Assembly (NCBI RefSeq): GCF_021568705.1
Contig: NZ_JAKGTH010000011.1
Location: forward strand, 62,001 to 126,000
Source of the DNA: Gillisia lutea
GTDB lineage: Bacteria; Bacteroidota; Bacteroidia; Flavobacteriales; Flavobacteriaceae
Length of the DNA: 64,000 nucleotides
Direction of reading: 5' to 3'
The translations under genes and the position numbers were made by a program. Below are positions 36,897-45,878 of the stretch, one piece after another (positions within the stretch are counted from its first letter, which is position 1; every line of letters begins with the position of its first letter). The notes under the pieces are model-generated. The model did no database searches. It saw only the letters and a program-made list of their open reading frames with translations, and had not been told where the DNA came from.

Positions 36897-38627
36897 ATGG
36901 AAGTAAAAACAGCTAGCTTCGAAAAAATTACCACTCATGCCACCACAGTATCGGGGGCAGAGGCAGTCATAAAATGTCTGTTGGAAGAAGGGGTAAAAAC
37001 TATTTACGGGTATCCCGGTGGGGCCATTATGCCTGTATACGACGAATTGTATAAGTACCAGGATAAAATTCACCACGTCCTTACCAGACATGAGCAAGGA
37101 GCAACTCATGCCGCGCAAGGATTTGCAAGAGTTACCGGAAAAGTAGGAGTTGCTATTGCTACTTCAGGTCCCGGAGCGACGAATTTAGTAACTGGTATTG
37201 CCGATGCTCAAATAGATTCCACTCCTATGGTGTGTATCACCGGGCAGGTAGGTTCGCATTTATTAGGAAGTGATGCCTTTCAGGAGACCGATATTGTGGG
37301 AATTTCTACCCCCATTACAAAATGGAACTATCAGGTGACAAAAGCTTCAGAAATTCCTGAAGTCTTAGCTAAAGCCTTTTATATAGCGAGGTCTGGTCGC
37401 CCTGGTCCTGTTTTAATAGATATTACTAAAGATGCGCAGTTCGATTCTTTAGAATTCAGTTACAAAAAGTGCTCAGGGATTCGCAGTTATAACCCATTTC
37501 CGGAAGTGAACCTGCTTCAGGTGGAAAGAGCTGCTGACCTGATAAATTCAGCTAAAAAACCCTTAGTGGTATTTGGACAAGGCGTTATTTTAGGTAATGC
37601 TGAAGAGTTATTAAAACAAGTTATTGAAAAAGCCGGATTACCTGCTGCCTGGACCATCTTGGGTTTATCGGCTTTAGATACAGATCACCCGTTGAATGTA
37701 GGTATGGTTGGAATGCATGGAAATTATGCACCTAATATGCTTACCAATGAATGTGATGTACTTATTGCCATAGGAATGCGCTTTGACGATAGGGTTACCG
37801 GAAATTTGAAACATTATGCTAAACAGGCAAAAGTGATTCATTTCGAAATTGATCCGGCAGAAATTGATAAAAATGTAAAAGCTGATGTTCCTGTACTGGG
37901 AGATGTGAAGGAAACCCTGAAAGCCTTATTAGAGTTATTAAAACCAAATGCTCATGCTTCGTGGCAACAAAAGTTCAAAGAACTTTATGATATTGAATTT
38001 GAAAAGATCATCAAAAATGATCTAAATGCTGAAAAAGGCATGTTAGGAATGGCTGAGGTTATAGATGAGATTAATCATTGCTCGAAAGGTGATGCGGTAA
38101 TTGTATCTGATGTAGGTCAGCACCAAATGATCGCTTGTCGCTATTCAAAATTCAATCAGTCCAGAAGCAATGTTACTTCGGGAGGATTGGGAACTATGGG
38201 ATTTGCCTTACCGGCCGCTATTGGAGCAAAGATGGGGGTTCCAAATAGAGAAGTAGTTGCAATAATTGGCGATGGGGGGTATCAAATGACCATTCAGGAA
38301 TTAGGAACCATTTTTCAAACAAAGGTGCCAGTTAAAATTGTGGTGTTGAATAATGGTTTTTTAGGAATGGTACGCCAGTGGCAGCAAATGTTTTTTGATA
38401 AACGTTACGCCAGCACCGAGATGGTAAACCCAGATTTTATAGCCATTGTTAAAGGATATCATATAAAAGCCAAACAGGTTACCGAGCGTTCTCAATTAGA
38501 GCACGCAGTTAAAGAAATGATGGAATCTAAGGAGGCTTATTTTTTGGAGGTAAAAGTTGAACAGGAAGAAAACGTATTCCCAATGATCCCAACAGGGGCT
38601 TCGGTTTCAGAAATATTATTAGAGTAA
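36897..38627 (+). CDS. ilvB: Acetolactate synthase, large subunit
   Basis: Thiamine-diphosphate enzyme joining two pyruvates, or pyruvate with 2-oxobutyrate. 576 residues with the three TPP-enzyme domains: the catalytic Glu66 in RHEQGATHAAQG, the FAD/central domain, and the diphosphate-binding GDGGYQMTIQELGT...NNGFLGM segment. Length and motifs match catalytic subunits that need a regulatory partner, which is encoded by the next gene with an overlapping TAATG. Confidence 0.98.
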   Translation: MEVKTASFEKITTHATTVSGAEAVIKCLLEEGVKTIYGYPGGAIMPVYDELYKYQDKIHHVLTRHEQGATHAAQGFARVTGKVGVAIATSGPGATNLVTGIADAQIDSTPMVCITGQVGSHLLGSDAFQETDIVGISTPITKWNYQVTKASEIPEVLAKAFYIARSGRPGPVLIDITKDAQFDSLEFSYKKCSGIRSYNPFPEVNLLQVERAADLINSAKKPLVVFGQGVILGNAEELLKQVIEKAGLPAAWTILGLSALDTDHPLNVGMVGMHGNYAPNMLTNECDVLIAIGMRFDDRVTGNLKHYAKQAKVIHFEIDPAEIDKNVKADVPVLGDVKETLKALLELLKPNAHASWQQKFKELYDIEFEKIIKNDLNAEKGMLGMAEVIDEINHCSKGDAVIVSDVGQHQMIACRYSKFNQSRSNVTSGGLGTMGFALPAAIGAKMGVPNREVVAIIGDGGYQMTIQELGTIFQTKVPVKIVVLNNGFLGMVRQWQQMFFDKRYASTEMVNPDFIAIVKGYHIKAKQVTERSQLEHAVKEMMESKEAYFLEVKVEQEENVFPMIPTGASVSEILLE

Positions 38628-39166
38628 TGGAAAAGAAGAATTATACCGTTTCAATTTACACGGAAAACAATATAGGCTTGCTAAGCAGAATTGCAGCAAT
38701 ATTTCTTAAACGGCATATCAATATAGAAAGTATTACGGCTTCTAAAAGTGAGGTTAACGAAGTGATGCGATTTATAATTGTGGTAGAAGTTGCTGAAGAG
38801 CAGATCAAGAAAATTGTTGGTCAGATAGAGAAGCAGATCGAAGTTATAAAAGCATTTTATCATACTGATGATGAAATGATCTTTCAGGAAACTGCACTTT
38901 ACAAGGTGAAATCCTCTGAATTTGTAGAGGATCTAAACATACAAGACTTTATAAAAGATACAAATGCCAGAATAGTAACCGTTACTCAAAACTTCTTTGT
39001 GATTGAGAAGACCGGAAAACGCCACGAAATAGAAAATTTATATGAAAAACTTAAACCCTACGGACTAATGCAATTTGTACGTTCCGGAACAATAGCCGTA
39101 TCCAAAAATGAAATGCCAATTTCAAGTATTCTTGAAAATTTTAATACAACAAATTCAATATCATGA
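38627..39166 (+). CDS. ilvN: Acetolactate synthase, small (regulatory) subunit
   Basis: Regulatory subunit that confers valine feedback inhibition and boosts activity of IlvB. 179 residues: an ACT domain in the first 80 ([24 protein letters not shown]) and a C-terminal ACT-like region. The intact ACT domain predicts that valine feedback is retained here. It starts within the ilvB stop (TAATG) and overlaps ilvC by 4 bp (ATGA). Confidence 0.97.
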   Translation: MEKKNYTVSIYTENNIGLLSRIAAIFLKRHINIESITASKSEVNEVMRFIIVVEVAEEQIKKIVGQIEKQIEVIKAFYHTDDEMIFQETALYKVKSSEFVEDLNIQDFIKDTNARIVTVTQNFFVIEKTGKRHEIENLYEKLKPYGLMQFVRSGTIAVSKNEMPISSILENFNTTNSIS

Positions 39167-40638
39167 CAAACTACTTTAATAGCCTATCATTAAGAGATCA
39201 ACTAGCACAACTTGGTACTTGTAGCTTTATGCAAAGTGAAGAATTTAGTGATGGAATTAATGCTTTAAAAGATAAAAAAATAGTAATTGTAGGCTGCGGT
39301 GCGCAAGGACTTAATCAGGGCTTAAACATGCGCGACAGTGGGTTGGATGTTTCCTATGCCTTACGCGAAGAAGCCATTAAGCAGGAGCGACAATCTTATA
39401 AAAATGCTTCATCAAATAACTTTAAGGTGGGCACTTATCAAGAACTTATCCCTTCAGCCGATCTGGTTATAAACCTAACGCCCGATAAGCAACATACCCC
39501 TGTAATCAACAATATATTACCACATATAAAAGAGGGAGGAGTGCTTTCTTATTCTCATGGTTTCAATATCGTAGAAGAGGGAATGAAGATACGTGAAGAT
39601 ATCACGGTTATAATGGTGGCACCTAAATGTCCGGGGACTGAGGTTAGAGAGGAGTATAAAAGAGGTTTTGGGGTGCCTACCCTTATTGCCGTGCATCCTG
39701 AAAATGATCCGCAAAATATTGGTTTTGAATGGGCAAAGGCATATGCTTTCGCAACGGGAGGACATAGAGCAGGAGTGTTGCATTCTTCATTTGTGGCTGA
39801 GGTAAAATCGGATCTTATGGGAGAACAAACCATTTTATGTGGAGTGTTACAAACCGGGTCTATTTTAAGTTTCGATAAAATGGTAGCTGAAGGTGTGGAA
39901 CCGGCATATGCAGCCAAACTTATTCAGTATGGTTGGGAAACAATTACTGAAGCTTTAAAACACGGGGGAATTACCAACATGATGGATAGACTTTCTAACC
40001 CGGCAAAAATAAAAGCGAATGAAATTTCAGAAGAATTAAAAGAACTAATGCGTCCTCTTTTTCAAAAGCATATGGATGATATTATCTCTGGAGCTTTCAG
40101 TTCTCGAATGATGCAGGATTGGGCGAACGACGATAAGGAACTACTGGAATGGCGTGCCGCTACAGAGAATACTGCTTTTGAAAAAACTGAAGCTACCTCT
40201 GAAGCTATTAGCGAACAGGAATATTTTGATAAAGGAGTGCTTTTGGTAGCTTTTGTGAAATCTGGGGTAGAACTGGCATTCGAAACTATGGTAGAGGCGG
40301 GAATAATTGAAGAATCTGCTTACTATGAATCTCTACATGAAGCACCACTAATAGCCAATACCATTGCAAGAAAGAAATTATATGAAATGAATAGAATTAT
40401 TTCTGACACTGCCGAATATGGCTGCTACCTTTTCGACCATTCTTGTAAACCCTTAATTCAGGATTACATTACCAATCTGGAATCCGGTCTTATAGGTAAA
40501 GCCTACGGCACCAAGGATACTGGGGTAGACAATAAAACTTTAATAGCGGTGAATTCTTCTATTAGAAAACATCCCGTAGAAGTTGTTGGAAAAAGGTTGC
40601 GAGAAGCAATGACAGAAATGAAAAAAATCCATGCGTAA
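39163..40638 (+). CDS. ilvC: Ketol-acid reductoisomerase, class II
   Basis: Isomerises and reduces acetolactate with NADPH. The 491-residue length marks it as the long class II form with a duplicated C-terminal knotted domain, as in E. coli, rather than the 330-residue class I form. The Rossmann motif [18 protein letters not shown] (44-62) and the catalytic [16 protein letters not shown] are clear. It overlaps ilvN and ilvA by 4 and 1 bp. Confidence 0.98.
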   Translation: MTNYFNSLSLRDQLAQLGTCSFMQSEEFSDGINALKDKKIVIVGCGAQGLNQGLNMRDSGLDVSYALREEAIKQERQSYKNASSNNFKVGTYQELIPSADLVINLTPDKQHTPVINNILPHIKEGGVLSYSHGFNIVEEGMKIREDITVIMVAPKCPGTEVREEYKRGFGVPTLIAVHPENDPQNIGFEWAKAYAFATGGHRAGVLHSSFVAEVKSDLMGEQTILCGVLQTGSILSFDKMVAEGVEPAYAAKLIQYGWETITEALKHGGITNMMDRLSNPAKIKANEISEELKELMRPLFQKHMDDIISGAFSSRMMQDWANDDKELLEWRAATENTAFEKTEATSEAISEQEYFDKGVLLVAFVKSGVELAFETMVEAGIIEESAYYESLHEAPLIANTIARKKLYEMNRIISDTAEYGCYLFDHSCKPLIQDYITNLESGLIGKAYGTKDTGVDNKTLIAVNSSIRKHPVEVVGKRLREAMTEMKKIHA

Positions 40639-41909
40639 TGAGCTATCTGGTAAAGAAAGAAGTATATACACCGCAGCTACAAGCTGTAGAGCAAGCAGCA
40701 GCGAGAATTTCAAAGGTAGTTGTAAAAACACCTTTAGCACCTTCATTTACCTATAGTAAGAAGTTTGAAGCTAATGTGCTTTTAAAAAGAGAAGATCTTC
40801 AACAGGTAAGATCTTATAAAATTAGAGGTGCGTATAATAAAATATCAAGTTTATCGCAAAGTCAGCTCGATAAAGGGGTTATTTGCGCCAGTGCCGGAAA
40901 TCATGCCCAGGGAGTGGCATTTGCGTGTAATAATCTTAAGGTTAAAGGCGTGATCTATATGCCTATAACTACTCCCAAGCAAAAGGTAGAGCAAACCAAT
41001 ATGTTTGGGGGGGAGTGGGTAAAAGTTGTCCTTAAAGGAGACACTTTTGACGACTCATATAAGAATGCCATTAAATATGGTGATGAACATGGACTCGTAT
41101 TTATTCATCCTTTTGATGATGAAAAAGTAATTGAAGGACAGGCGACCATCGCTTTAGAAATATTAGAGCAAACCAATGTTCCTATAGACTATATCTTTGC
41201 TCCCCTTGGTGGTGGTGGGCTATTAGCAGGATTATCGTCTATTTTCAAAAATCTTTCACCTAACACTAAAATAATAGGAATTGAGCCGGAAGGAGCGCCC
41301 TCTATGAGTCTATCACTTAAAGAAGGTAAACTGGTAGAGCTTGCCGAAATAGACAGATTTGTAGATGGTGCTGCAGTTCAAAAGGTGGGACAGCGCAATT
41401 TTGATATTTGTATCAATTCACTGGATGAAATGATCACTGTTCCGGAAGGAAAGATATGCCAGACCATTTTAGATCTTTATAATCAAGATGCTATAGTGGT
41501 GGAACCCGCAGGTGCCATGTCTATTAGCGCTCTGGATATGTTTTCTGAAGAGATAAAAGGAAAGAATGTTGTATGCATTATTAGTGGAAGCAATAATGAT
41601 ATTACCCGTACTGCCGAGATAAAAGAAAAGGCTTTGCTCTACGCGGGGCTTAAACATTATTTTATTGTGCGTTTTCCTCAAAGAGCCGGGGCATTAAAGC
41701 AATTTGTGGCAAAAGTACTGGGACCAGACGATGATATTACCCATTTTGAATATTCTAAAAAACATCATCGGGAAAATGGCCCGGCCGTAGTAGGTATTGA
41801 ATTGAAGGATCCAAACGATTTCGAACCTTTGGTACAACGAATGAAAGATCAAAAGTTCTTTGGGCAATATTTGAATAACAGTCCAGATTTATTTCAATTT
41901 TTGATCTAA
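40638..41909 (+). CDS. ilvA: Threonine dehydratase (biosynthetic)
   Basis: PLP enzyme that deaminates threonine to 2-oxobutyrate, the entry to isoleucine. 423 residues: catalytic domain with the PLP lysine in VRSYKIRGAYNK (near 55-65) and the phosphate-binding GGGGL loop; a C-terminal ACT-like regulatory domain (about 335-420, starting YFIVRFPQRAGAL). A single ACT-like unit fits the short IlvA form. It is the last gene of the ilv operon; its stop is 131 bp before the arginine leader region's TTG/ATG options begin at 42018. Confidence 0.97.
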   Translation: MSYLVKKEVYTPQLQAVEQAAARISKVVVKTPLAPSFTYSKKFEANVLLKREDLQQVRSYKIRGAYNKISSLSQSQLDKGVICASAGNHAQGVAFACNNLKVKGVIYMPITTPKQKVEQTNMFGGEWVKVVLKGDTFDDSYKNAIKYGDEHGLVFIHPFDDEKVIEGQATIALEILEQTNVPIDYIFAPLGGGGLLAGLSSIFKNLSPNTKIIGIEPEGAPSMSLSLKEGKLVELAEIDRFVDGAAVQKVGQRNFDICINSLDEMITVPEGKICQTILDLYNQDAIVVEPAGAMSISALDMFSEEIKGKNVVCIISGSNNDITRTAEIKEKALLYAGLKHYFIVRFPQRAGALKQFVAKVLGPDDDITHFEYSKKHHRENGPAVVGIELKDPNDFEPLVQRMKDQKFFGQYLNNSPDLFQFLI

Positions 41910-41914
41910 ACTGT

Positions 41915-41944
41915 TTTGTTGGTAAAAAAAATAATGTACATTTA
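41915..41944 (+). promoter_or_regulatory. Candidate promoter of the arginine operon
   Basis: TTTG at 41915-41918 and TACATTTA at 41937-41944 (TAnnTTTG with one mismatch), spaced 18 bp, resemble the Bacteroidota TTTG/TAnnTTTG promoter. It would give a leader of about 290 nt before the GNAT gene, long enough for the small frame at 42018-42158. Confidence 0.4.
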
Positions 41945-42240
41945 TCCCGTGATTTCAATGAAAGAAATAATATTACCCATATTGCGCTTCCGGCTACGCT
42001 AGTAGTGACGGTAAGCAATGCATTTTTTTCTTTTTTTAATAGTTTTTGAATTTCACATCTTGAAAAATTTTATCCCAGTATATTTAGCGAATGATTTCAG
42101 AATAACTTCTGAACGTTTCCCCTTACGCCGTTTTCCGCGCCGCCTTGTGCGTGTATAATTTTATGGAACTTAGGTGAGTCCGGTTCTTTTCCCCAGATAA
42201 CAATACAAAATATTTTTTTTCATACTAAATTTCTTAGCAG
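41945..42240 (+). other. Long leader region before the arginine operon
   Basis: About 300 bp with no ordinary gene. It contains the arginine-rich small frame and an unusually GC-rich, C-over-G patch at about 42108-42152 in AT-rich surroundings. After the frame, GGAAC (42164-42168) can pair with GTTCT near 42183 to form a weak stem followed by a pyrimidine run. A strong terminator is not apparent. Confidence 0.5.
42018..42158 (+). CDS. Candidate arginine leader peptide
   Basis: An open frame from ATG 42018 (46 codons) or TTG 42060 (32 codons) to TAA 42156-42158. The last 14 codons read RFPLRRFPRRLVRV with six arginines, all CGT or CGC, in a genome that often uses AGA; one AGA precedes them. 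The frame ends 82 bp before the first gene of the arginine operon. Such a run of codons for the operon's product is the hallmark of a ribosome-stalling leader peptide. Translation and start codon are unproven, and a following terminator is weak, so Rho-dependent or translational control may apply. Confidence 0.5.
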   Translation: MHFFLFLIVFEFHILKNFIPVYLANDFRITSERFPLRRFPRRLVRV

Positions 42241-42870
42241 ATGAAAATACTCATTGCTAACAAGGCTCATGCAAAATATGCAGAGACCATTTGTGACACT
42301 ATAGCTGAATCGGCAAAGGTTCGGGGTACGGGAATTGCCCGCAGAACTCCTGAATATATCATCACCAAGATGGAGAATGGCAATGCCATTATCGCCTTGG
42401 ATGGAGATAATTTTGCGGGATTTTGCTATATAGAAGTTTGGGGGCACGACAAATTCGTAGCCAACTCAGGTTTAATTGTTAGCCCCGATTATAGAAATCA
42501 AGGTCTTGCAAAAGATATCAAAAAAGCCATTTTTGAACATTCCCAAAATAAATATCCCGGTGCAAAGATCTTTGGAATTACCACAGGTTTGGCGGTAATG
42601 AAAATTAACTACGAGTTAGGATATCAACCCGTTACTTTTTCAGAATTAACTGATGATGAGAGCTTTTGGAAAGGTTGTCAAACTTGCAAGAATTATGATA
42701 TTCTTACCCGTACCGAACGTAAGATGTGCTTATGCACAGGCATGCTATACGATCCGAATAAGAAGAAAGAAGAAAAGCCAAGGCACGAGAGTTTTAATGA
42801 AAAAACCTATAGAAGATTAAAAAGCATTAAACAGACCTTGTTCTACAAAAAAGATAAAGAATCAAATTGA
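42241..42870 (+). CDS. GNAT acyltransferase, probable first enzyme of arginine synthesis
   Basis: A 209-residue GNAT protein with the acyl-CoA loop RNQGLA (85-90) and the adjacent helix AKDIKKAIF. After the fold comes a cysteine cluster CxxC...CxC (Cys146, 149, 163, 165) and a basic tail. It is the first gene of the arginine operon, which otherwise lacks argA or argJ, so it is the natural candidate for acylation of glutamate. Because the transcarbamylase looks N-succinyl or N-acetyl type, the donor could be succinyl-CoA or acetyl-CoA. The cysteines suggest a metal site, unusual for GNAT enzymes. Specific function is inference from context. Confidence 0.8.
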   Translation: MKILIANKAHAKYAETICDTIAESAKVRGTGIARRTPEYIITKMENGNAIIALDGDNFAGFCYIEVWGHDKFVANSGLIVSPDYRNQGLAKDIKKAIFEHSQNKYPGAKIFGITTGLAVMKINYELGYQPVTFSELTDDESFWKGCQTCKNYDILTRTERKMCLCTGMLYDPNKKKEEKPRHESFNEKTYRRLKSIKQTLFYKKDKESN

Positions 42871-42887
42871 TCAAAAAATATACAGGA

Positions 42888-44075
42888 ATGAAAAAAATAG
42901 TAATAGCATATAGCGGAGGATTAGATACTTCTTACTGCGCAAAATATTTATCACATGAGAAAGATACTGAAGTTCATGCGGTAAGTGTAAATACAGGCGG
43001 ATTTTCAGATGAAGAAATAAAGGAAATAGGCTATAAGGCAACTAAGATGGGTGCTAAAACCTATAAGAATATTAACGCCATTTCTACATTTTATGATAAG
43101 GTGGTAAAATATCTGATTTTTGGAAATGTGCTTAAAAATAATACCTATCCCTTATCGGTAAGTGCCGAACGTATTATTCAGGCAATAGAGATTGTGAATT
43201 ATGCCAAAGAAATTGGTGCTGAATATATAGCACATGGAAGCACGGGTGCAGGGAACGACCAGGTGAGATTTGATATGATCTTTCAAACTCTGGCGCCAGG
43301 AATAAAGATTATTACTCCAATTAGAGATAAACAACTAACCAGGCAGGAAGAGATCGAATATCTTAAAAGTCATGGTGTGGATATGAACTGGGAAAAGGCC
43401 AAATATTCTGTAAATAAAGGCCTGTGGGGAACAAGTGTAGGAGGAGCCGAAACGCTAACATCGCATAAATCTCTACCGGAATCTGCTTATCCTTCTCAAT
43501 TATCAGAAAATGAACCTAAACATATAAGTCTTGGTTTTAATAAGGGAGAATTAACAGCCATTAATGGAGAGGAGAATACTCCTGAGGCTATCATTGAAAT
43601 GTTAGAACAGATCGCTTCAAAATATGCGATAGGAAGAGATATACATGTAGGGGATACTATTATCGGAATAAAAGGGAGAGTTGGTTTTGAAGCTGCTGCA
43701 GCTACCATCATCATTAAATCTCATCATTTATTAGAGAAGCATACCTTGAGCAAATGGCAACTTCAGCATAAAGATTACATCGCCAACTGGTATGGAACTC
43801 ATTTACATGAAGGCCAATATCTTGACCCCGTAATGCGTGATTTTGAAGCTTTCTTGCAAAGCTCGCAGGAGCAGGTGACAGGGGCGGTGTTTATTACATT
43901 GCACCCATATAGATTTGCTTTAGATGGAATTGAATCTGAATTCGATCTTATGAATAATGGTTTTGGAAAATATGGCGAAGAGAATACGGCTTGGACTGCA
44001 GATGATGCCAAAGGTTTTATTAAGATACTCTCTAACTCTGGGAAGATTTATCAACATGTAAAAAATAAAGGATGA
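42888..44075 (+). CDS. argG: Argininosuccinate synthase
   Basis: Joins citrulline and aspartate using ATP. I start at ATG 42888 (MKKIVIAYSGGLDTS), the usual beginning of ArgG; a TTG at 42867 would add seven residues and overlap the previous stop by 3 bp. The PP-loop YSGGLDTS is at 8-15. The synthase continues with STGAGNDQVRFD and PTVRDKQLTR-like ITPIRDKQLTRQEE. About 395 residues, normal. It overlaps argC by 4 bp. Confidence 0.96.
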   Translation: MKKIVIAYSGGLDTSYCAKYLSHEKDTEVHAVSVNTGGFSDEEIKEIGYKATKMGAKTYKNINAISTFYDKVVKYLIFGNVLKNNTYPLSVSAERIIQAIEIVNYAKEIGAEYIAHGSTGAGNDQVRFDMIFQTLAPGIKIITPIRDKQLTRQEEIEYLKSHGVDMNWEKAKYSVNKGLWGTSVGGAETLTSHKSLPESAYPSQLSENEPKHISLGFNKGELTAINGEENTPEAIIEMLEQIASKYAIGRDIHVGDTIIGIKGRVGFEAAAATIIIKSHHLLEKHTLSKWQLQHKDYIANWYGTHLHEGQYLDPVMRDFEAFLQSSQEQVTGAVFITLHPYRFALDGIESEFDLMNNGFGKYGEENTAWTADDAKGFIKILSNSGKIYQHVKNKG

Positions 44076-45037
44076 TCACAGCAGGAATTATTGGAGGAGC
44101 AGGTTACACTGCTGGAGAATTACTCAGAATCTTGTTGAGGCATCCTGAAGTAAAAATAGACTTTATATTTAGCACTTCCCAGGCAGGATCCCCAATTTCA
44201 AGCATCCATCAGGATCTATTGGGAGAAACCGATATACACTTCAGTGGAAATATCAATCGAGATGTGGAAGTGGTTTTTTTATGCTTGGGGCACGGGAATT
44301 CTATTGAATTCTTGAATAAAAATCCATTTTCAGCCACTACAAAAGTGATCGATCTCAGTACCGATTATAGAATGAATTCTGAAGATCACAGTTTTGTGTA
44401 CGGTTTGCCGGAATTCAGAAAAGAGGAAATAAAGAAAGCACAGTTTATAGCGAATCCAGGATGTTTTGCCACAGCTATTAGTTTGGCTATTTTACCTCTA
44501 GCCGGTGAAAAATTACTTCAGGATGAATTGCATATTAATGCAGTTACGGGAGCTACGGGAGCAGGAACTTCTTTATCGGCTACTACTCATTTCACTTGGC
44601 GGGATAATAATTTTTCAGCTTATAAAGAATTTGAGCATCAGCATTTAAATGAAATAGGGCAAAGTGTAAAAGTGCTTCAGCCTGAACATACATCGGAAAT
44701 CAATTTTATTCCGAATAGAGGAAATTTTTCACGAGGCATTTTTGCAACTTCTTATACCAGGTTTAGTGGAACTATAGAAGATGCCAAAAAGATCTATAAA
44801 GAATATTACAAAGATGCGGCTTTCACATTTGTGGTAGATGAGGAGATTCATTTAAAACAGGTGGTGAATACCAATAAGTGTTTGATAAATCTGAAAAAAC
44901 TAAATAACAATTTATTGATTACCAGTGCTATTGATAACTTGCTAAAAGGCGCTTCCGGTCAGGCGGTGCAAAACATGAATTTGATGTTTGGATTAGCAGA
45001 AGATACAGGTCTTCGTTTAAAAGCTAATTATTTCTAG
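44072..45037 (+). CDS. argC: N-acyl-gamma-glutamyl-phosphate reductase
   Basis: NADPH-dependent reduction of N-acylglutamyl-phosphate to the semialdehyde. 321 residues: Rossmann start AGIIGGAGYTAGELLRIL (4-21) and catalytic Cys131 in ANPGCFATA. The acyl group is acetyl or succinyl depending on the pathway. It begins in an ATGA overlap with argG and is followed by proC after 44 bp. Confidence 0.97.
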   Translation: MITAGIIGGAGYTAGELLRILLRHPEVKIDFIFSTSQAGSPISSIHQDLLGETDIHFSGNINRDVEVVFLCLGHGNSIEFLNKNPFSATTKVIDLSTDYRMNSEDHSFVYGLPEFRKEEIKKAQFIANPGCFATAISLAILPLAGEKLLQDELHINAVTGATGAGTSLSATTHFTWRDNNFSAYKEFEHQHLNEIGQSVKVLQPEHTSEINFIPNRGNFSRGIFATSYTRFSGTIEDAKKIYKEYYKDAAFTFVVDEEIHLKQVVNTNKCLINLKKLNNNLLITSAIDNLLKGASGQAVQNMNLMFGLAEDTGLRLKANYF

Positions 45038-45081
45038 GAGTTCGAAATCACTCACTTGAATAGTGATAAAAAATTAAAATT

Positions 45082-45876
45082 ATGAAAGTAGCCATTATAG
45101 GAACCGGAAACCTGGGGAAGTCGATTGCAAAAGGACTTATTGTTAAAAATGCGATCACCAGCCTGTACCTTTCTAAACGTAAGTTGGAAGATATTAATGA
45201 TTTGGAAGAGTATTCAGGAGTAAAATTAACTTCCGACAATAAAGAAGCGGTACAAAATTCAGATGTACTGATTTTTGCTGTGCAACCGTTGCAATTAGAG
45301 AATATTCTCCATGAAATTAAAGATCTTTTAACCGAAAAGCATATTATAATTTCTACTGTAACAGGTTTTAAAATTCCTAGAATTGAGCAAATAGTAGGAG
45401 AAGATCAATTCATCATTAGGGCGATGCCAAATACAGCTATTGCGGTTGGGAAATCTATGACTTGTTTATGCAGCAATACAAAAGGGGAAAAACGTATTTC
45501 TGTGGCCGAAGCTATTTTTAATAGGCTGGGTACAAGTATTATTATTCCTGAAAGTAAAATGCAGGCAGCAACAGTTATTTGCGCAAGTGGTATCGCATTT
45601 TGGATGAGGTTGATACGTGCTACTACTCAGGGAGCGGTACAACTTGGTTTCGATGCTAAAGAAGCACAGGAGCTTTCTATGCAAACCTGTCTGGGTGCAG
45701 CCAGTTTATTGATCGATTCCGGCAATCACCCTGAAGAAGAGATTGATAAGGTAACTACGCCTAGAGGATGTACTATTGAAGGCCTAAATGAAATGGAACA
45801 TGAAGGCTTAAGCTCATCATTAATTAAAGGAATACAAGCTTCTTTCAAAAAGATCAATTCAATCTCAACTACGTAA
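45082..45876 (+). CDS. proC: Pyrroline-5-carboxylate reductase
   Basis: Reduces pyrroline-5-carboxylate to proline with NAD(P)H. 264 residues: dinucleotide site AIIGTGNLGKSIAKGL (4-19) and the C-terminal signature RGCTIEGLNEMEHEGLSSSL. Its place in the arginine operon is common in Bacteroidota and links ornithine or glutamate semialdehyde with proline. It ends 2 bp before argD. Confidence 0.95.
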   Translation: MKVAIIGTGNLGKSIAKGLIVKNAITSLYLSKRKLEDINDLEEYSGVKLTSDNKEAVQNSDVLIFAVQPLQLENILHEIKDLLTEKHIIISTVTGFKIPRIEQIVGEDQFIIRAMPNTAIAVGKSMTCLCSNTKGEKRISVAEAIFNRLGTSIIIPESKMQAATVICASGIAFWMRLIRATTQGAVQLGFDAKEAQELSMQTCLGAASLLIDSGNHPEEEIDKVTTPRGCTIEGLNEMEHEGLSSSLIKGIQASFKKINSISTT

Positions 45877-45878
45877 CT

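Noticed and set aside
39555-39917. 120-codon minus-strand frame opposite ilvC
   Set aside because: Opposite a highly conserved gene; composition mirrors ilvC codons.
45047-45067. ATCACT/AGTGAT hairpin between argC and proC
   Set aside because: Six-bp stem with a 9-nt loop in a short spacer; within chance expectation.
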